Of a stretch of DNA of 23,894 nt, positions 14,801 through 22,072 are shown in pieces. Position numbers and translations under genes: made by a program. The stretch covers positions 1-23,894 of the forward strand of contig DBTW01000112.1 of NCBI GenBank assembly GCA_002307245.1. Reading direction: 5' to 3'. The notes under the pieces were generated by a model, which saw nothing but the letters and a program-made list of their open reading frames with translations, ran no database searches and was not told the origin of the DNA. This DNA comes from Spirochaetaceae bacterium UBA1306. Its GTDB lineage: Bacteria; Spirochaetota; Spirochaetia; Treponematales; Rectinemataceae. Numbering within the stretch: position 1 is the stretch's first letter; each line of letters starts with the position of its first letter.

Positions 14801-16379
14801 CTGGCAGATCGGCGATAGCTACTCTGGCGAGGACCAATACGCGACGGCCATCTCCAGCCTCACGCCCCTGCTCTCGTCCTCGTCGTTCACGAACGAGCAG
14901 AAGGCGCAGATGCAGCTTACCATCGCCAAGGCTTATGGCGAGGAGATCAGGGCGCTCGCCGACGAGGGCGAGTTCGCCGAGATCACGGGGAGCCTGGGGT
15001 CCACGACCAATGCGGCCTTCGAGGCCGTTTCGACCTATTACGAGAGCGACGGTACGACATTAGTCGACAATGGAGACACTTCGGCCCAGGCTTGGTACGA
15101 ACTGGCCAGGCTCTCTACCGATGTCGGGCAGCAGATGGAGGACGCGGGCTACAATGACCTTGGATCGCGAGCGGCCGTCTGGCATGCAGGAATCGACGCG
15201 GCCGCGAAGTGCGTATGGTCGACGGATGGCAAATACAAGAACCTCGATTCGAAACAGTGGTATTTCTATTACTCCCGCATGAACGCAGGGCGCTGCTACG
15301 AGGGCCTGTATATCGAGAGCTTGGCCAATTGGGATACGGCGCGCACTACCTACAATGCGGTCCTCTCCGATATCGCCGCGGGGACGGTCTCGACGGAACG
15401 CAAGCCCGAGGTGCTAAAGCGCATCGCGCGCTCCTGGCAGCGCGAGGCCGAAAAGCTCGACGGGAACGCGGCGAACCAGGCCAACATCATCGCGTACAGC
15501 CAGGAAGCGATCACTGAATATGCTGCCCTCTTCGATTCCAGCGTCATCGCCCTCGATGACGGCGACGCGACGGCTTGGTCCCTGGGCGAGACGATCTGGT
15601 GCTATCGCAATATGGCTAACGCCCTGAATATCGACGGTTCTCAGGCGGTGAGCGACGTGATAGCGACTCGCGAAGGCTATATCGCGGCGGTAAAGACCCT
15701 GCTCGACAAGTCCTGGGCATACAAGAAAGCCGACGGCTCTACCCTCGTGGAGAACGGGAAGCCGGCCGCCTGGGGCGCTACCGGCTACGGCTTCCTCATC
15801 AAGGAGACCGCCGACAACATGCAGGGCTACAGCAACACTCTCCCGACGGGCTGGGAGACGACCGCCATCGGCTACTACGACTCGGCGATCTCCTGGTTCG
15901 ACAAATCCGATACTACGATCTACAGCGGCGCCCAGCCCTACGACGTCATGAACGCCAGGCAGGGCAAGGTGCAGGCCTACCTCTCCAAGTGCCAGATGCT
16001 CCTCGATCAGGGCAAGCAGACTGAGGCTGGCGCGGCCTTCGATCTTGCCTTGGATGTTACCGCTTCCCTTATTTCCGATGCCGAGACCCTCGTCGAATTC
16101 CCCGCGCGGGCGATCAGGGACATAGGCTGGGCTTTCATCTCCGACGGGGCGCGTCTCGTGGGCTGCGGCCTCGATGAGTTCGCATCCGAGGCGGCCTGGA
16201 GGACCAGCGCCGAAACCTATTTCAAGATGGTCACCGGGGGCACGAATAGCAACGCCAAATATGCGGCAGTGGACGGCGGTGACGTTGGCACGAGATGCGC
16301 CCAGGGTCTCACTTGGCTGGCCGATAATCCCGCCACGAACCTGTCCGTGGCGCGGTCCGCTTCTCATTCTCTTCGGTAG
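11856..16379 (+). CDS. Giant TPR/PKD lipoprotein, second paralogue
   Basis: A 1507-aa paralogue of the preceding gene with the same build. The signal peptide has relaxed lipobox ASSC (Cys26), then the same SFFNSLFGLNKDD. An Ala-rich helical region is followed by Gly/Ala repeats (about 235-410: ITQGAVSAI, IAKGAAAGV, VATGAAKGV, VSSGATTGV). A PKD-like domain occupies about 424-528, and TPR-like repeats run from about 544 to the end. Blocks conserved between the two include TLIGDMS, NGKFVAT, W-G-T/S-RQAGEAM near the middle of the TPR region and VDGG(D/N)VGTRCA near the C-terminus; most of the rest has diverged. GGAGG (11845-11849) is 6 bases before the ATG. It has its own promoter and is followed by two terminators, so it is separately expressed. 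Substrate or partner unknown. Confidence 0.9.
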   Translation: MPLGRPVRFASYCAAMLAVSLLASSCSFFNSLFGLNKDDDNKEPASNVVTVYTLIGDMSSSLVSKSLCSAAEAKVIADGANAAVSADGSTTTNFEALIPVAVGGAVGSLEATTAAWGASADADAKRGACVEGIIASFVTGMNGKFVATTEGRSVRALSDSAAAVNAILARISKAAVSNLAKSGITAERRATTASGVVSTMIGSLAGGGVNKVLVSDAVSKITQGAVEMLVEAGCQDALATAVTAITQGAVSAISSITVSGVASADYSNLATEIAKGAAAGVGVIATSDTVSSLAGAVATGAAKGVLAVQASSSLDAATTASMVQGVSSGATTGVMSITSIDVQSVGTTLIGSITSCASTALKGASDEATIQAAVATGASAAAQTALTGSHDAATLAAAITINSSADVTVDKTAAISAGVTIGTNHSPVVSAGSDKSVAVGEAVTITGTATDADLTSDPATSNVLTYAWTVASKPATSPAVVLSSYNTLSTGFTPSVAGTYRLSLKVTDATPAGMALSTVEAFCAIQALASTDTSYGGMTAAERLASATSLMDQEEYGAARDELLTLLTYYPVTELNGEAVVRLGHCYDNLGSYQLAAARYLQAIGDFPDNAAVPNARNALGWVYLNHLGDTAKAKEQFAAVAAMSDLKTREAPNAIHGLGDVELKIGNYEKSIEYQNQAMDPKYDAYTDVYVLFWSQHNIAQAYEGEGSAGYAKAETAFAAIQNNAKFTQSDPTKPSTVVVSLMRQFYEDWGWLKYNEGKVSDQVALYKAQSISTAVSYPNYVRLRFARLAAERELWDLAETSDNFTLAKSELTAALGKYSGSDANTKSERDWAQLRLGQANSRLADNPPSAADKAAYVSAAKAAFDLVAVDLGTTWGTRQAGEAMVEKASVLLWKDENYSAAAALAAKVVSSYPADYDQYPMAYAYFMLGQTYRQQGWYAKNNYGQDYVDSFQKAIFYYSKVTTANYPSLSSTQWFFAQALWQIGDSYSGEDQYATAISSLTPLLSSSSFTNEQKAQMQLTIAKAYGEEIRALADEGEFAEITGSLGSTTNAAFEAVSTYYESDGTTLVDNGDTSAQAWYELARLSTDVGQQMEDAGYNDLGSRAAVWHAGIDAAAKCVWSTDGKYKNLDSKQWYFYYSRMNAGRCYEGLYIESLANWDTARTTYNAVLSDIAAGTVSTERKPEVLKRIARSWQREAEKLDGNAANQANIIAYSQEAITEYAALFDSSVIALDDGDATAWSLGETIWCYRNMANALNIDGSQAVSDVIATREGYIAAVKTLLDKSWAYKKADGSTLVENGKPAAWGATGYGFLIKETADNMQGYSNTLPTGWETTAIGYYDSAISWFDKSDTTIYSGAQPYDVMNARQGKVQAYLSKCQMLLDQGKQTEAGAAFDLALDVTASLISDAETLVEFPARAIRDIGWAFISDGARLVGCGLDEFASEAAWRTSAETYFKMVTGGTNSNAKYAAVDGGDVGTRCAQGLTWLADNPATNLSVARSASHSLR

Positions 16380-16409
16380 GGTTATCGATCGACGCAAGAT
16401 GACGCGTTG

Positions 16410-16438
16410 AGCGATTTTGCTTGATCGTCGCTTTTTTT
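16410..16438 (+). terminator. Intrinsic terminator 1
   Basis: AGCGA (16410-16414) pairs with TCGCT (16428-16432) across a 13-nt loop and runs into seven Ts (16432-16438), about 30 bp after the stop of the second giant lipoprotein gene. Confidence 0.5.
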
Positions 16439-16439
16439 G

Positions 16440-16476
16440 GCCGGCCGGGATGTCAAGTCTCGGCCGGCTCTTTTTT
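16440..16476 (+). terminator. Intrinsic terminator 2 (strong)
   Basis: GCCGGCCG (16440-16447) pairs with CGGCCGGC (16461-16468), extended inward by three pairs including one G-U. The loop is seven nt, followed by TC and six Ts. This is the clearest rho-independent terminator in the window and closes the giant-lipoprotein region. Confidence 0.9.
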
Positions 16477-16500
16477 CTCCATTTTCTCTTTCGTTCGCTA

Positions 16501-16530
16501 TTTTCATAAAAAGCGCCTATGCACTATATT
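16501..16530 (+). promoter_or_regulatory. Candidate promoter of the lipoprotein-HEAT-M24 operon
   Basis: TTTTCA (16501-16506), an 18-base spacer and TATATT (16525-16530) match sigma70 at four and five of six positions, in an AT-rich stretch just after the double terminator. Start would be near 16537, about 30 nt before the gene. Confidence 0.5.
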
Positions 16531-16565
16531 TCCCAGGGTATCGCTATCTCGTACCGGAGGTCCGC

Positions 16566-17474
16566 ATGAAGAGTTCCCTAGCTATCTCCATATTCGCTAT
16601 AGCATTAACCGCAATAATCGCGAGCGGCTGCGTCACTAAGGGGCCGAGCCCCTCCGCGACCGCCGCTCTTGCGGCGCCTCAAGCCGCGGCTAAGCCTGCC
16701 GTCCCAGTCAAGGTCGCCAAGGAAAGGACGGTAATAACCAAGGTTCCCGTCCTAGTTAAGGAAGCTTCCTTCTACTCCGACGGCTTGGCCGATCAATACA
16801 CGCTCTATAAACTGGACGAGGCCAAGAAAGGCGTACTCGAGGCCCAGAGCTACGACGCGGCTCGGCCCGACCCCGTGCAGCGCGTGGTCTCCGAATACAA
16901 GGATGGTCGCCTTTCGGCTGAAATAACCTATGAGTCCGACGGCAAGCTCCGCGGCAGGCGCGAGCTCTCCTACGATGCGTCCAATCGCCTCATCCTGGAG
17001 CGGAGCCTCGACGGCAAGGGTAAGCCCCAGTCTTCCTCCGCCTACGATTACGACGCCAAGGGCCGTAAGGTCGAGTGGCGAGCGATGGACGCGAACGGCA
17101 CGGTCAAAGCCACGAGCTCCTACGTCTATGGGCTTGACGGCCTCGCCTCGGTCGCGATGAAGGACTCAGGCGGCCGCGCCGCCGGGACCATCAAGCTCGA
17201 GTACGCTGGCGGCAAGCTCGCCAAGCGCTCTTATTTCGGCGCCGACGGGGCCTTGGACAAGTACGAGACTTACGCCTACGATGGCGGTCTCCTCGCCTCG
17301 ATGGAGCTCCGGCGCGCAGACGGGAGCTTCGTCTCCAAGACCGCCTACGCTTACGGACCCATGGGCGAGATGGTCAAGTCCACGGAGCTCGGCTCCTCGG
17401 GCAGCCCGGGCAATTACGTCCAATACGAATACGTCGTCCGCGAGGACAGCGCGATCGAGACCTACTACGAGTGA
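16566..17474 (+). CDS. Lipoprotein with YD/RHS-like repeats
   Basis: A 302-aa protein started by ATG 16566, with CCGGAGG 5 bases upstream; the frame also opens at 16437 but that region holds a terminator and promoter. The signal peptide ends ASGC (Cys22). A Pro/Ala-rich linker runs to about residue 50. A KVPVLVKEASFYSDG segment follows, and then about eight 20-25-residue beta-hairpin repeats (YESDGKLRGRRELSYD, YDYDAKGRKVEWRAMD, YVYGLDGLASVAMKD, YAYGPMGEMVKS). These resemble the YD repeats of RHS or wall-associated proteins, which form beta sheets. Likely a periplasm- or surface-facing, membrane-anchored binding protein. First gene of a tight cluster with a HEAT-like exported protein and an M24 peptidase; no function can be assigned. 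Confidence 0.85.
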   Translation: MKSSLAISIFAIALTAIIASGCVTKGPSPSATAALAAPQAAAKPAVPVKVAKERTVITKVPVLVKEASFYSDGLADQYTLYKLDEAKKGVLEAQSYDAARPDPVQRVVSEYKDGRLSAEITYESDGKLRGRRELSYDASNRLILERSLDGKGKPQSSSAYDYDAKGRKVEWRAMDANGTVKATSSYVYGLDGLASVAMKDSGGRAAGTIKLEYAGGKLAKRSYFGADGALDKYETYAYDGGLLASMELRRADGSFVSKTAYAYGPMGEMVKSTELGSSGSPGNYVQYEYVVREDSAIETYYE

Positions 17475-17487
17475 CAGGAGTTCCCGC

Positions 17488-18654
17488 ATGAAGCGTGCTT
17501 TCGCGATTTTTCTCATGGCCTTCGCCGTCGCCGCCCTCGGCTTCGCGGACGAGACTGCCGAGATATACCAGATGCTCTACAAGCAGGCCGAGGGCCTGCC
17601 TCAGAAATGCGCGGCCGTCTCGAGCCTGGTGAGCCTCGACGACAAGTCCACCGCCCCCATCCTCGCCGCTGCCCTAGAGGAGCTCCTCCTCAAGGGGCAG
17701 AGCTATTCCTCGCCTGGAGACCAGGAGCTCTACGGCCGAGCCGTCCGCCTCCTCTCCCAGGCCCTGGGCGATTATAAATACACGCCCGCCGCCTCCGACC
17801 TCTGGGAGGTCTCGCAGTCCGTCTCCGACGTCCTGGCGCAGGCCGAGGCGATAATCTCCCTGGGTAAGCTGCGATCCCTGGAGTACGCCGAGCGCATCGC
17901 CCTCAAGCTGCGCGACCTCAACCTCAAGCCCACGGAGGACCGCGACTCAGGCGAGAAGCTCGCTTACGCTTGCGTGATTTCCCTCGACAAGCTCAAGGAT
18001 CCCCGGGGCTTCTCGCCGGTGTTCTTCGCGATCGATTCCTGGTACAGCCTCCGCGTGAGGCAGCAGGCCATCGACGCCCTGCCCCGCATCGCCGACGACC
18101 CGACGGACTCGATCAAGGAGATCCTCGGCGTCGAGTCGCCGGAGCGCAAGCTCCGCGCTCTCCAGGCCGAGACCGCCTCGAAGGCCGCTCCCCAGCGCAA
18201 GGTCGAGGCCGCCGTCCTCGCCCTCAACCTTGGCCACCTCAAGATCCCCCGGGACAAGGCCGAGGGCAAGACCCTCGCCGACCTCCGCAAGCTCGCCCTG
18301 CGCAGCCTCATCGCCTACAAGGCCGCTGGGCCCGACCCCGTCGACGGCTGCGCCTCCTCCTTCGCGAAGGGCCTCGACGACGAGGAAAAGCTCCTCGCGC
18401 TCTCGGCCCTCGGGACCAACGGTTCCGATCCCGCGGCCTCCGTGCTTCGGGACGTCATCATGAAGATGAACGACGATCAGCGGGCGGGTCTCTCCGATGA
18501 TACGCGCAATCGCCTGGCCAAGGCCGCGATGGAGAACGCCGGACTCACGAAGAACAAGCTTCTCAAGCCGGCTCTCCTCGCCGTCACCTTCAACGACAAG
18601 TGGTCGGGGGGCATCCTCCTCGCGGCGCAAACCGCTCTCAAGGCGATGCAATGA
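17488..18654 (+). CDS. Exported HEAT-like repeat protein
   Basis: A 388-aa protein. The ATG at 17488 has AGGAG 7 bases upstream and is 13 bp after the preceding stop. The first 20 residues are a cleavable-type signal peptide (MKRAFAIFLMAFAVAALGFA) without a lipobox Cys, so a soluble periplasmic product is expected. The rest is all-helical with paired helices of HEAT/armadillo style: residues about 40-75 (KCAAVSSLVSLDDKSTAPILAAAL), about 115-145 (VLAQAEAIISLGKLRSLEYAERIA), about 190-215 (RVRQQAIDALPRIADD) and about 310-335 (EEKLLALSALGTNGSDPAASVLRDV). No catalytic motif is seen. Its end overlaps the start of the M24 peptidase gene (ATGA), indicating translational coupling. Probably a protein-protein scaffold; partner unknown. 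Confidence 0.85.
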   Translation: MKRAFAIFLMAFAVAALGFADETAEIYQMLYKQAEGLPQKCAAVSSLVSLDDKSTAPILAAALEELLLKGQSYSSPGDQELYGRAVRLLSQALGDYKYTPAASDLWEVSQSVSDVLAQAEAIISLGKLRSLEYAERIALKLRDLNLKPTEDRDSGEKLAYACVISLDKLKDPRGFSPVFFAIDSWYSLRVRQQAIDALPRIADDPTDSIKEILGVESPERKLRALQAETASKAAPQRKVEAAVLALNLGHLKIPRDKAEGKTLADLRKLALRSLIAYKAAGPDPVDGCASSFAKGLDDEEKLLALSALGTNGSDPAASVLRDVIMKMNDDQRAGLSDDTRNRLAKAAMENAGLTKNKLLKPALLAVTFNDKWSGGILLAAQTALKAMQ

Positions 18655-19799
18655 GCGTCGAGTCCCAGGGGGGGGAGGCTGCCGCCGGCCGAAAGGAGCG
18701 CCTCGCGCGGGTAGCGCGGCGCCTCGCGGCCGACGGCATCGGGGCGGCCCTCTTCGAGGACGCCGAGGGCCGCCGCGACCAGGCCGTCCGCTATCTCTCT
18801 GGCCAGCCCGGGGACGCTCTCCTCGTCGTCTCCGCTGATGGCCGATCCATTCTCGTCGCCTGGGACCTAAACCTCGCCCGGCTCATGGCGAGCGCGGACG
18901 AATTGCTGGCCTATACCGACTTCTCGCGGATGCCCATCCGCGCCCTCGCGGAGGCCCTGGAACGCCTCGGCGTGGCCAAGGGCTCCAGGGTCGAGCTGCC
19001 CTCGGCCTTCGCCTACCCGCGCTACGTCGATTTCGTCGAGGGCCTGCCCGACTACGACCTCGCGTGCCGGCACGAGGGCATCGACGCCGAGGTCGCCGCC
19101 TCGCGCTCCGTGAAGGACGGGGCCGAGCTCGCCGTCTACCGCCGGGCGGCGGCGATCACGAACCGCCTCATCGACGAGATAGAGGCTCGCGTCCGCTCGG
19201 GCGCGATCCGGACCGAGCTCGACGCGGCCCTCTTCATCGAGCGCGCCAGCCGCGAGGCCGGCTGCGAGGGCACGGGCTTCGAGACCCTGGCGGCGGGGCC
19301 CGGGCGGAGCTGGGGCATCCACGCCTTCCCTCCCTACGGCTCCGGGCCCTTCGCGACCGAGGGCATGTCGATACTGGATTTCGGGCTCAGGCTCGAGGGC
19401 TATACGACGGACGTGACCATGAGTTTCCTCCGCGGCGGGCTCGGGCCCGCGCGGGAGCGCATGGCGACCCTAGTCGAGCGCGCCCACGCCGAGGCGATCG
19501 CCATGATCGCGCCGGGCGCGAGCTGTCGCGAGATCGCCCGGCGAGCCGACGCGATCTTCGCGGAGGCTGGGCTCGCGATGCCTCACGCCCTCGGGCATGG
19601 GGTCGGCCTCGAGGCCCACGAGGCGCCGAGCCTGCGCAGTCGCGAAGACTGCGTCGAGCTCCTCGTGCCCGGCCAGGTCGTCACGGTCGAGCCCGGGCTC
19701 TACGATCCCGAGTTGGGCGGCCTTCGGCTCGAGGACGACGTGCTCGTCACCGAGGCCGGGCGCGAGGTCCTGACCTCGTCGAGGATCGTGCGACTGTAA
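18651..19799 (+). CDS. M24 family aminopeptidase (Xaa-Pro type)
   Basis: A 382-aa protein with creatinase/prolidase build. An N-terminal domain (about 15-145) is followed by a pita-bread catalytic domain with all five metal ligands: Asp243 (DFG), Asp254 (TTDVT), His316 (HALGHGVGL), Glu347 (VTVEPGLY) and Glu361 (LRLEDD). His323 in EAHEAP is the usual substrate-side His. It probably removes the N-terminal residue before proline, or cleaves Xaa-Pro dipeptides, using two Mn, Co or Zn ions in the cytoplasm. No signal peptide is present, unlike its exported neighbours. ATG 18651 overlaps the HEAT gene stop. PepQ versus PepP specificity cannot be read from the sequence. Confidence 0.92.
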   Translation: MSVESQGGEAAAGRKERLARVARRLAADGIGAALFEDAEGRRDQAVRYLSGQPGDALLVVSADGRSILVAWDLNLARLMASADELLAYTDFSRMPIRALAEALERLGVAKGSRVELPSAFAYPRYVDFVEGLPDYDLACRHEGIDAEVAASRSVKDGAELAVYRRAAAITNRLIDEIEARVRSGAIRTELDAALFIERASREAGCEGTGFETLAAGPGRSWGIHAFPPYGSGPFATEGMSILDFGLRLEGYTTDVTMSFLRGGLGPARERMATLVERAHAEAIAMIAPGASCREIARRADAIFAEAGLAMPHALGHGVGLEAHEAPSLRSREDCVELLVPGQVVTVEPGLYDPELGGLRLEDDVLVTEAGREVLTSSRIVRL

Positions 19800-19873
19800 T
19801 ACGTCTCGGCGTATACATGATTTCTCTCGGCGCCTCGCCACTCGTCCTTCATGAATGAGAAGTAGCCTTGTAC

Positions 19874-19912
19874 CTGGGAGGCAGAGCGATAACGCTCGCG
19901 CCTCCCAGGAGG
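19874..19912 (+). promoter_or_regulatory. Strong hairpin abutting an AGGAGG ribosome site
   Basis: CTGGGAGGC (19874-19882) pairs with GCCTCCCAG (19900-19908), and GAGCG (19884-19888) with CGCTC (19893-19897), with an ATAA loop and a small A/GC internal bulge. The last two stem bases are the first two of AGGAGG (19907-19912), the ribosome site for the TTG start at 19919. It could terminate the upstream operon or control translation of the next gene. Confidence 0.55.
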
Positions 19913-19918
19913 TATATT

Positions 19919-20413
19919 TTGCGAAGAGCTAGTCTTATCATGATCCTCGCGACTGCGGCGGCCGTAGCGTCCGCCCAGGCTATCGCCCAGGCCCCGGCGA
20001 ACGGCGGCGCGCAGCCGCCCGCCCAGGGCACCCTTCCGCAGCCGCCCGCCCAGGCCGCGCTCTCGGGCTCGCTCGTCTTTGTCGACGACAGGCCTGCGAT
20101 CAAGACCGATAGCGCCACCGTGCTCCTGTCCATGCCGCGCTTCTTCGAGTACGCCTACCGCGACGGCTTCAAGGCCGGAGCGGCGATCAAGGCGCAGGGC
20201 TTCCTCGCCCAGCCCCAATCCGACGACAAGGCGGCCCTAGGCACCTTGCTCGTCCAGGAGCTCACGATCGGCAATAAGACCTACATCATCGTGGGCGGGC
20301 CCGGCGACGGCAAAGGCGCGCCACGCGATGGCGCGGCGGGGCCTGACCAGGGCTCGCAGCCCGATCCTCAGGGCGCCGGAGCCGGCGGGGCCCCGCGCGC
20401 CGGCAAGAAGTAA
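19919..20413 (+). CDS. Small exported protein of unknown function, TTG start
   Basis: A 164-aa protein started by TTG 19919, which has a perfect AGGAGG 6 bases upstream. An earlier TTG (19868) lies in front of the hairpin and has no ribosome site, and the in-frame ATG at 19940 would shorten the signal peptide. The N-terminus (MRR, hydrophobic stretch, AVASAQA) is a signal peptide with cleavage near residue 21. A Pro/Ala/Gln linker follows (about 24-48), then a compact domain (about 49-128: SGSLVFVDDRPAIKTD, PRFFEYAYRDGFKAG, LTIGNKTYIIVGGP), then a Gly/Pro/Asp-rich tail ending GKK. The middle domain is mixed alpha/beta; I do not recognise it. Its stop is only 3 bp from the convergent kinase stop. 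Confidence 0.7.
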   Translation: MRRASLIMILATAAAVASAQAIAQAPANGGAQPPAQGTLPQPPAQAALSGSLVFVDDRPAIKTDSATVLLSMPRFFEYAYRDGFKAGAAIKAQGFLAQPQSDDKAALGTLLVQELTIGNKTYIIVGGPGDGKGAPRDGAAGPDQGSQPDPQGAGAGGAPRAGKK

Positions 20414-20416
20414 TAC

Positions 20417-22072
20417 TCAGGCTATGGAGGTCTCCGGCCGCTCCTCTTGGGGGGCGGCCGGGACCCAGAGCTCGAAACGGACGCCGGGGCCATCCGCCTC
20501 GTCGACGTTCTCGACCGAGCAGCGCCCGCCATGGCGAGCCGCGATGCCGCGGGCTATGGCGAGGCCGAGCCCCGTACCGCCGAAACGCCTGGTCCTAGCC
20601 TCGTCCACCTTGTAGTACGAGTCCCATATCCGCTCGAGGGACTTGGCCGGGATATGGGGCCCCGAGTTGTAGACCGACAGGGTCGCGCCCGGGGAATCGA
20701 CCGTCGGCCTCGCGGCCACCGTGATGAGGCCGCGCTCGTCGACGTGGGAGACTGCGTTCGAGAAGTAGTTCACGAAGGCGCGGCCGAGCATGGCGCGGTC
20801 GCCGAGGACGTAGGCCTCCTCGAGCTCGAGCTTCGGGCTTAAGCCCAGCTCCTCCAGCGTCCTGGCGAAGGAGGACAGCGTCTCGGACACGATCTCGCGG
20901 AGGTCGAAGCGCTCGAGCCTTAGCGGCAGGACTCCCGAGTCGATCTGCGAGAGCTCGAGGAGATCGCGCACCTGGCCGTCCATCTTGCGCGCCTCATCGA
21001 TGATCACGGAAAGGTAGGCTTCGCGCGAGGCATGGTCGCCGGCCACCCCTTCCTGTATGCCCTCGGCATATCCGAGGATGAGGGCGATCGGTGTCTTCAA
21101 CTCGTGCGAGACGCTTGAGATGAACTCCCTGCGCATCGCGTCGATGCGCTTCTCCCTCTCCACGTCCTCGCGGAGCATCAGGTTCTTGCGCTCGAGCTCG
21201 GCGAGCGCCCCCTGGAGGCTGTCGGAAAGCTCGTTCATCGCCCGGCCGAGGAAGGCCACCTCATCGTTACCGCTCGCGATGAAGCGCTTCGAGAAGTCGA
21301 GCGAGGCTATCGATTTCGAGAGGGCAATGAGCTCGCCGAAGGGACGGGTCGCGTTCTTCGCGAGCAGGTAGGAGAGGATGGCGCCCAGGGCGAGGGCGAC
21401 GATGCTCGAGAGGGTGAGGAAGAGCCGCGCTCCCTCGGCGCTTTCCTGGGCCTGGGCGAGGGGGAAGCTCAGCACGAGGGTCTTGCCCGAGTCCTGCTTG
21501 CTGGTGAGGAAGAGGAGTCTGACGTTGAGGCGGGGGTCTTCGGTCTCGAAGATCGTGCCATCCTTGCTTTCGAGGATTCCTGTCCTTGCACTAGGCGAGG
21601 CTGGAACGGCGGGCAGGGCGTCTTGCGCGAATCTGGGCTGCCCCCCGACGCCCTTCATGTCGGGCGGCATGCGCCCGGCGGGTCGATTCTGACTCGCTGC
21701 CCCTCCCTCCCGGGAGTTTGGGCGCGGGCCGAGGGGCGCGAAGGGGGGGATCCTGCCCTCGGATTCAGGCGAGGCTCGGCCCTCGTCGCGGGATTTTGCC
21801 GAGGGAAAATTCGAGTCGTAGACGAGGGAGCCGTCGGATCCGACGATCGAGATGTGCACCGTGGTGGAGCGCTCTAGCGAGGCCAGCCTCTCGTAGATGC
21901 CCGAGACGGGATCGGGTATCTCCCCGATCTCGCGCGAGATGTCGACGAGCTTCTGGCGCTTCAGCCCCAGGTAGTAGGGCTCGAGTAGGAAGAAGGAGAG
22001 GATCCAGGTCAGGGCGACGACTCCGATCGAGAGCGAGGCCATGCCCGCGAAGATGCGGGTCCTGAGCTTCAC
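20417..22072 (-). CDS. Sensor histidine kinase (HAMP-HisKA-HATPase)
   Basis: A 551-aa membrane kinase. TM1 is at about 8-30, a periplasmic domain spans about 31-215 and TM2 lies at about 217-238. A HAMP linker follows (about 239-292), then HisKA with phospho-acceptor His323 in SSVSHELKTP, then the ATPase with N-box Asn435/Asn439, a G1-like NSGPHIP (469-475) and G2 GGTGLGLAIA (498-507). The periplasmic part contains a Pro/Arg/Gly-rich, probably disordered insert at about 95-160 between two small structured pieces, which is unusual. GTG 22072 overlaps the TGA of the response regulator gene, so the two are cotranslated partners. The signal sensed is unknown. It autophosphorylates with ATP and passes phosphate to the regulator upstream. 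Confidence 0.95.
   Translation of the reverse strand: MKLRTRIFAGMASLSIGVVALTWILSFFLLEPYYLGLKRQKLVDISREIGEIPDPVSGIYERLASLERSTTVHISIVGSDGSLVYDSNFPSAKSRDEGRASPESEGRIPPFAPLGPRPNSREGGAASQNRPAGRMPPDMKGVGGQPRFAQDALPAVPASPSARTGILESKDGTIFETEDPRLNVRLLFLTSKQDSGKTLVLSFPLAQAQESAEGARLFLTLSSIVALALGAILSYLLAKNATRPFGELIALSKSIASLDFSKRFIASGNDEVAFLGRAMNELSDSLQGALAELERKNLMLREDVEREKRIDAMRREFISSVSHELKTPIALILGYAEGIQEGVAGDHASREAYLSVIIDEARKMDGQVRDLLELSQIDSGVLPLRLERFDLREIVSETLSSFARTLEELGLSPKLELEEAYVLGDRAMLGRAFVNYFSNAVSHVDERGLITVAARPTVDSPGATLSVYNSGPHIPAKSLERIWDSYYKVDEARTRRFGGTGLGLAIARGIAARHGGRCSVENVDEADGPGVRFELWVPAAPQEERPETSIA

Noticed and set aside
7211..16379. Whether the two giant lipoprotein genes form a recent DNA duplication or assembly artefact
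   Set aside because: The genes differ at most positions, have different signal peptides, lengths and upstream DNA, so the duplication is old and real.
19799..19814. ATACG-N6-CGTAT inverted repeat just after the M24 peptidase gene
   Set aside because: Only five-base arms with no extension or promoter context; expected by chance.
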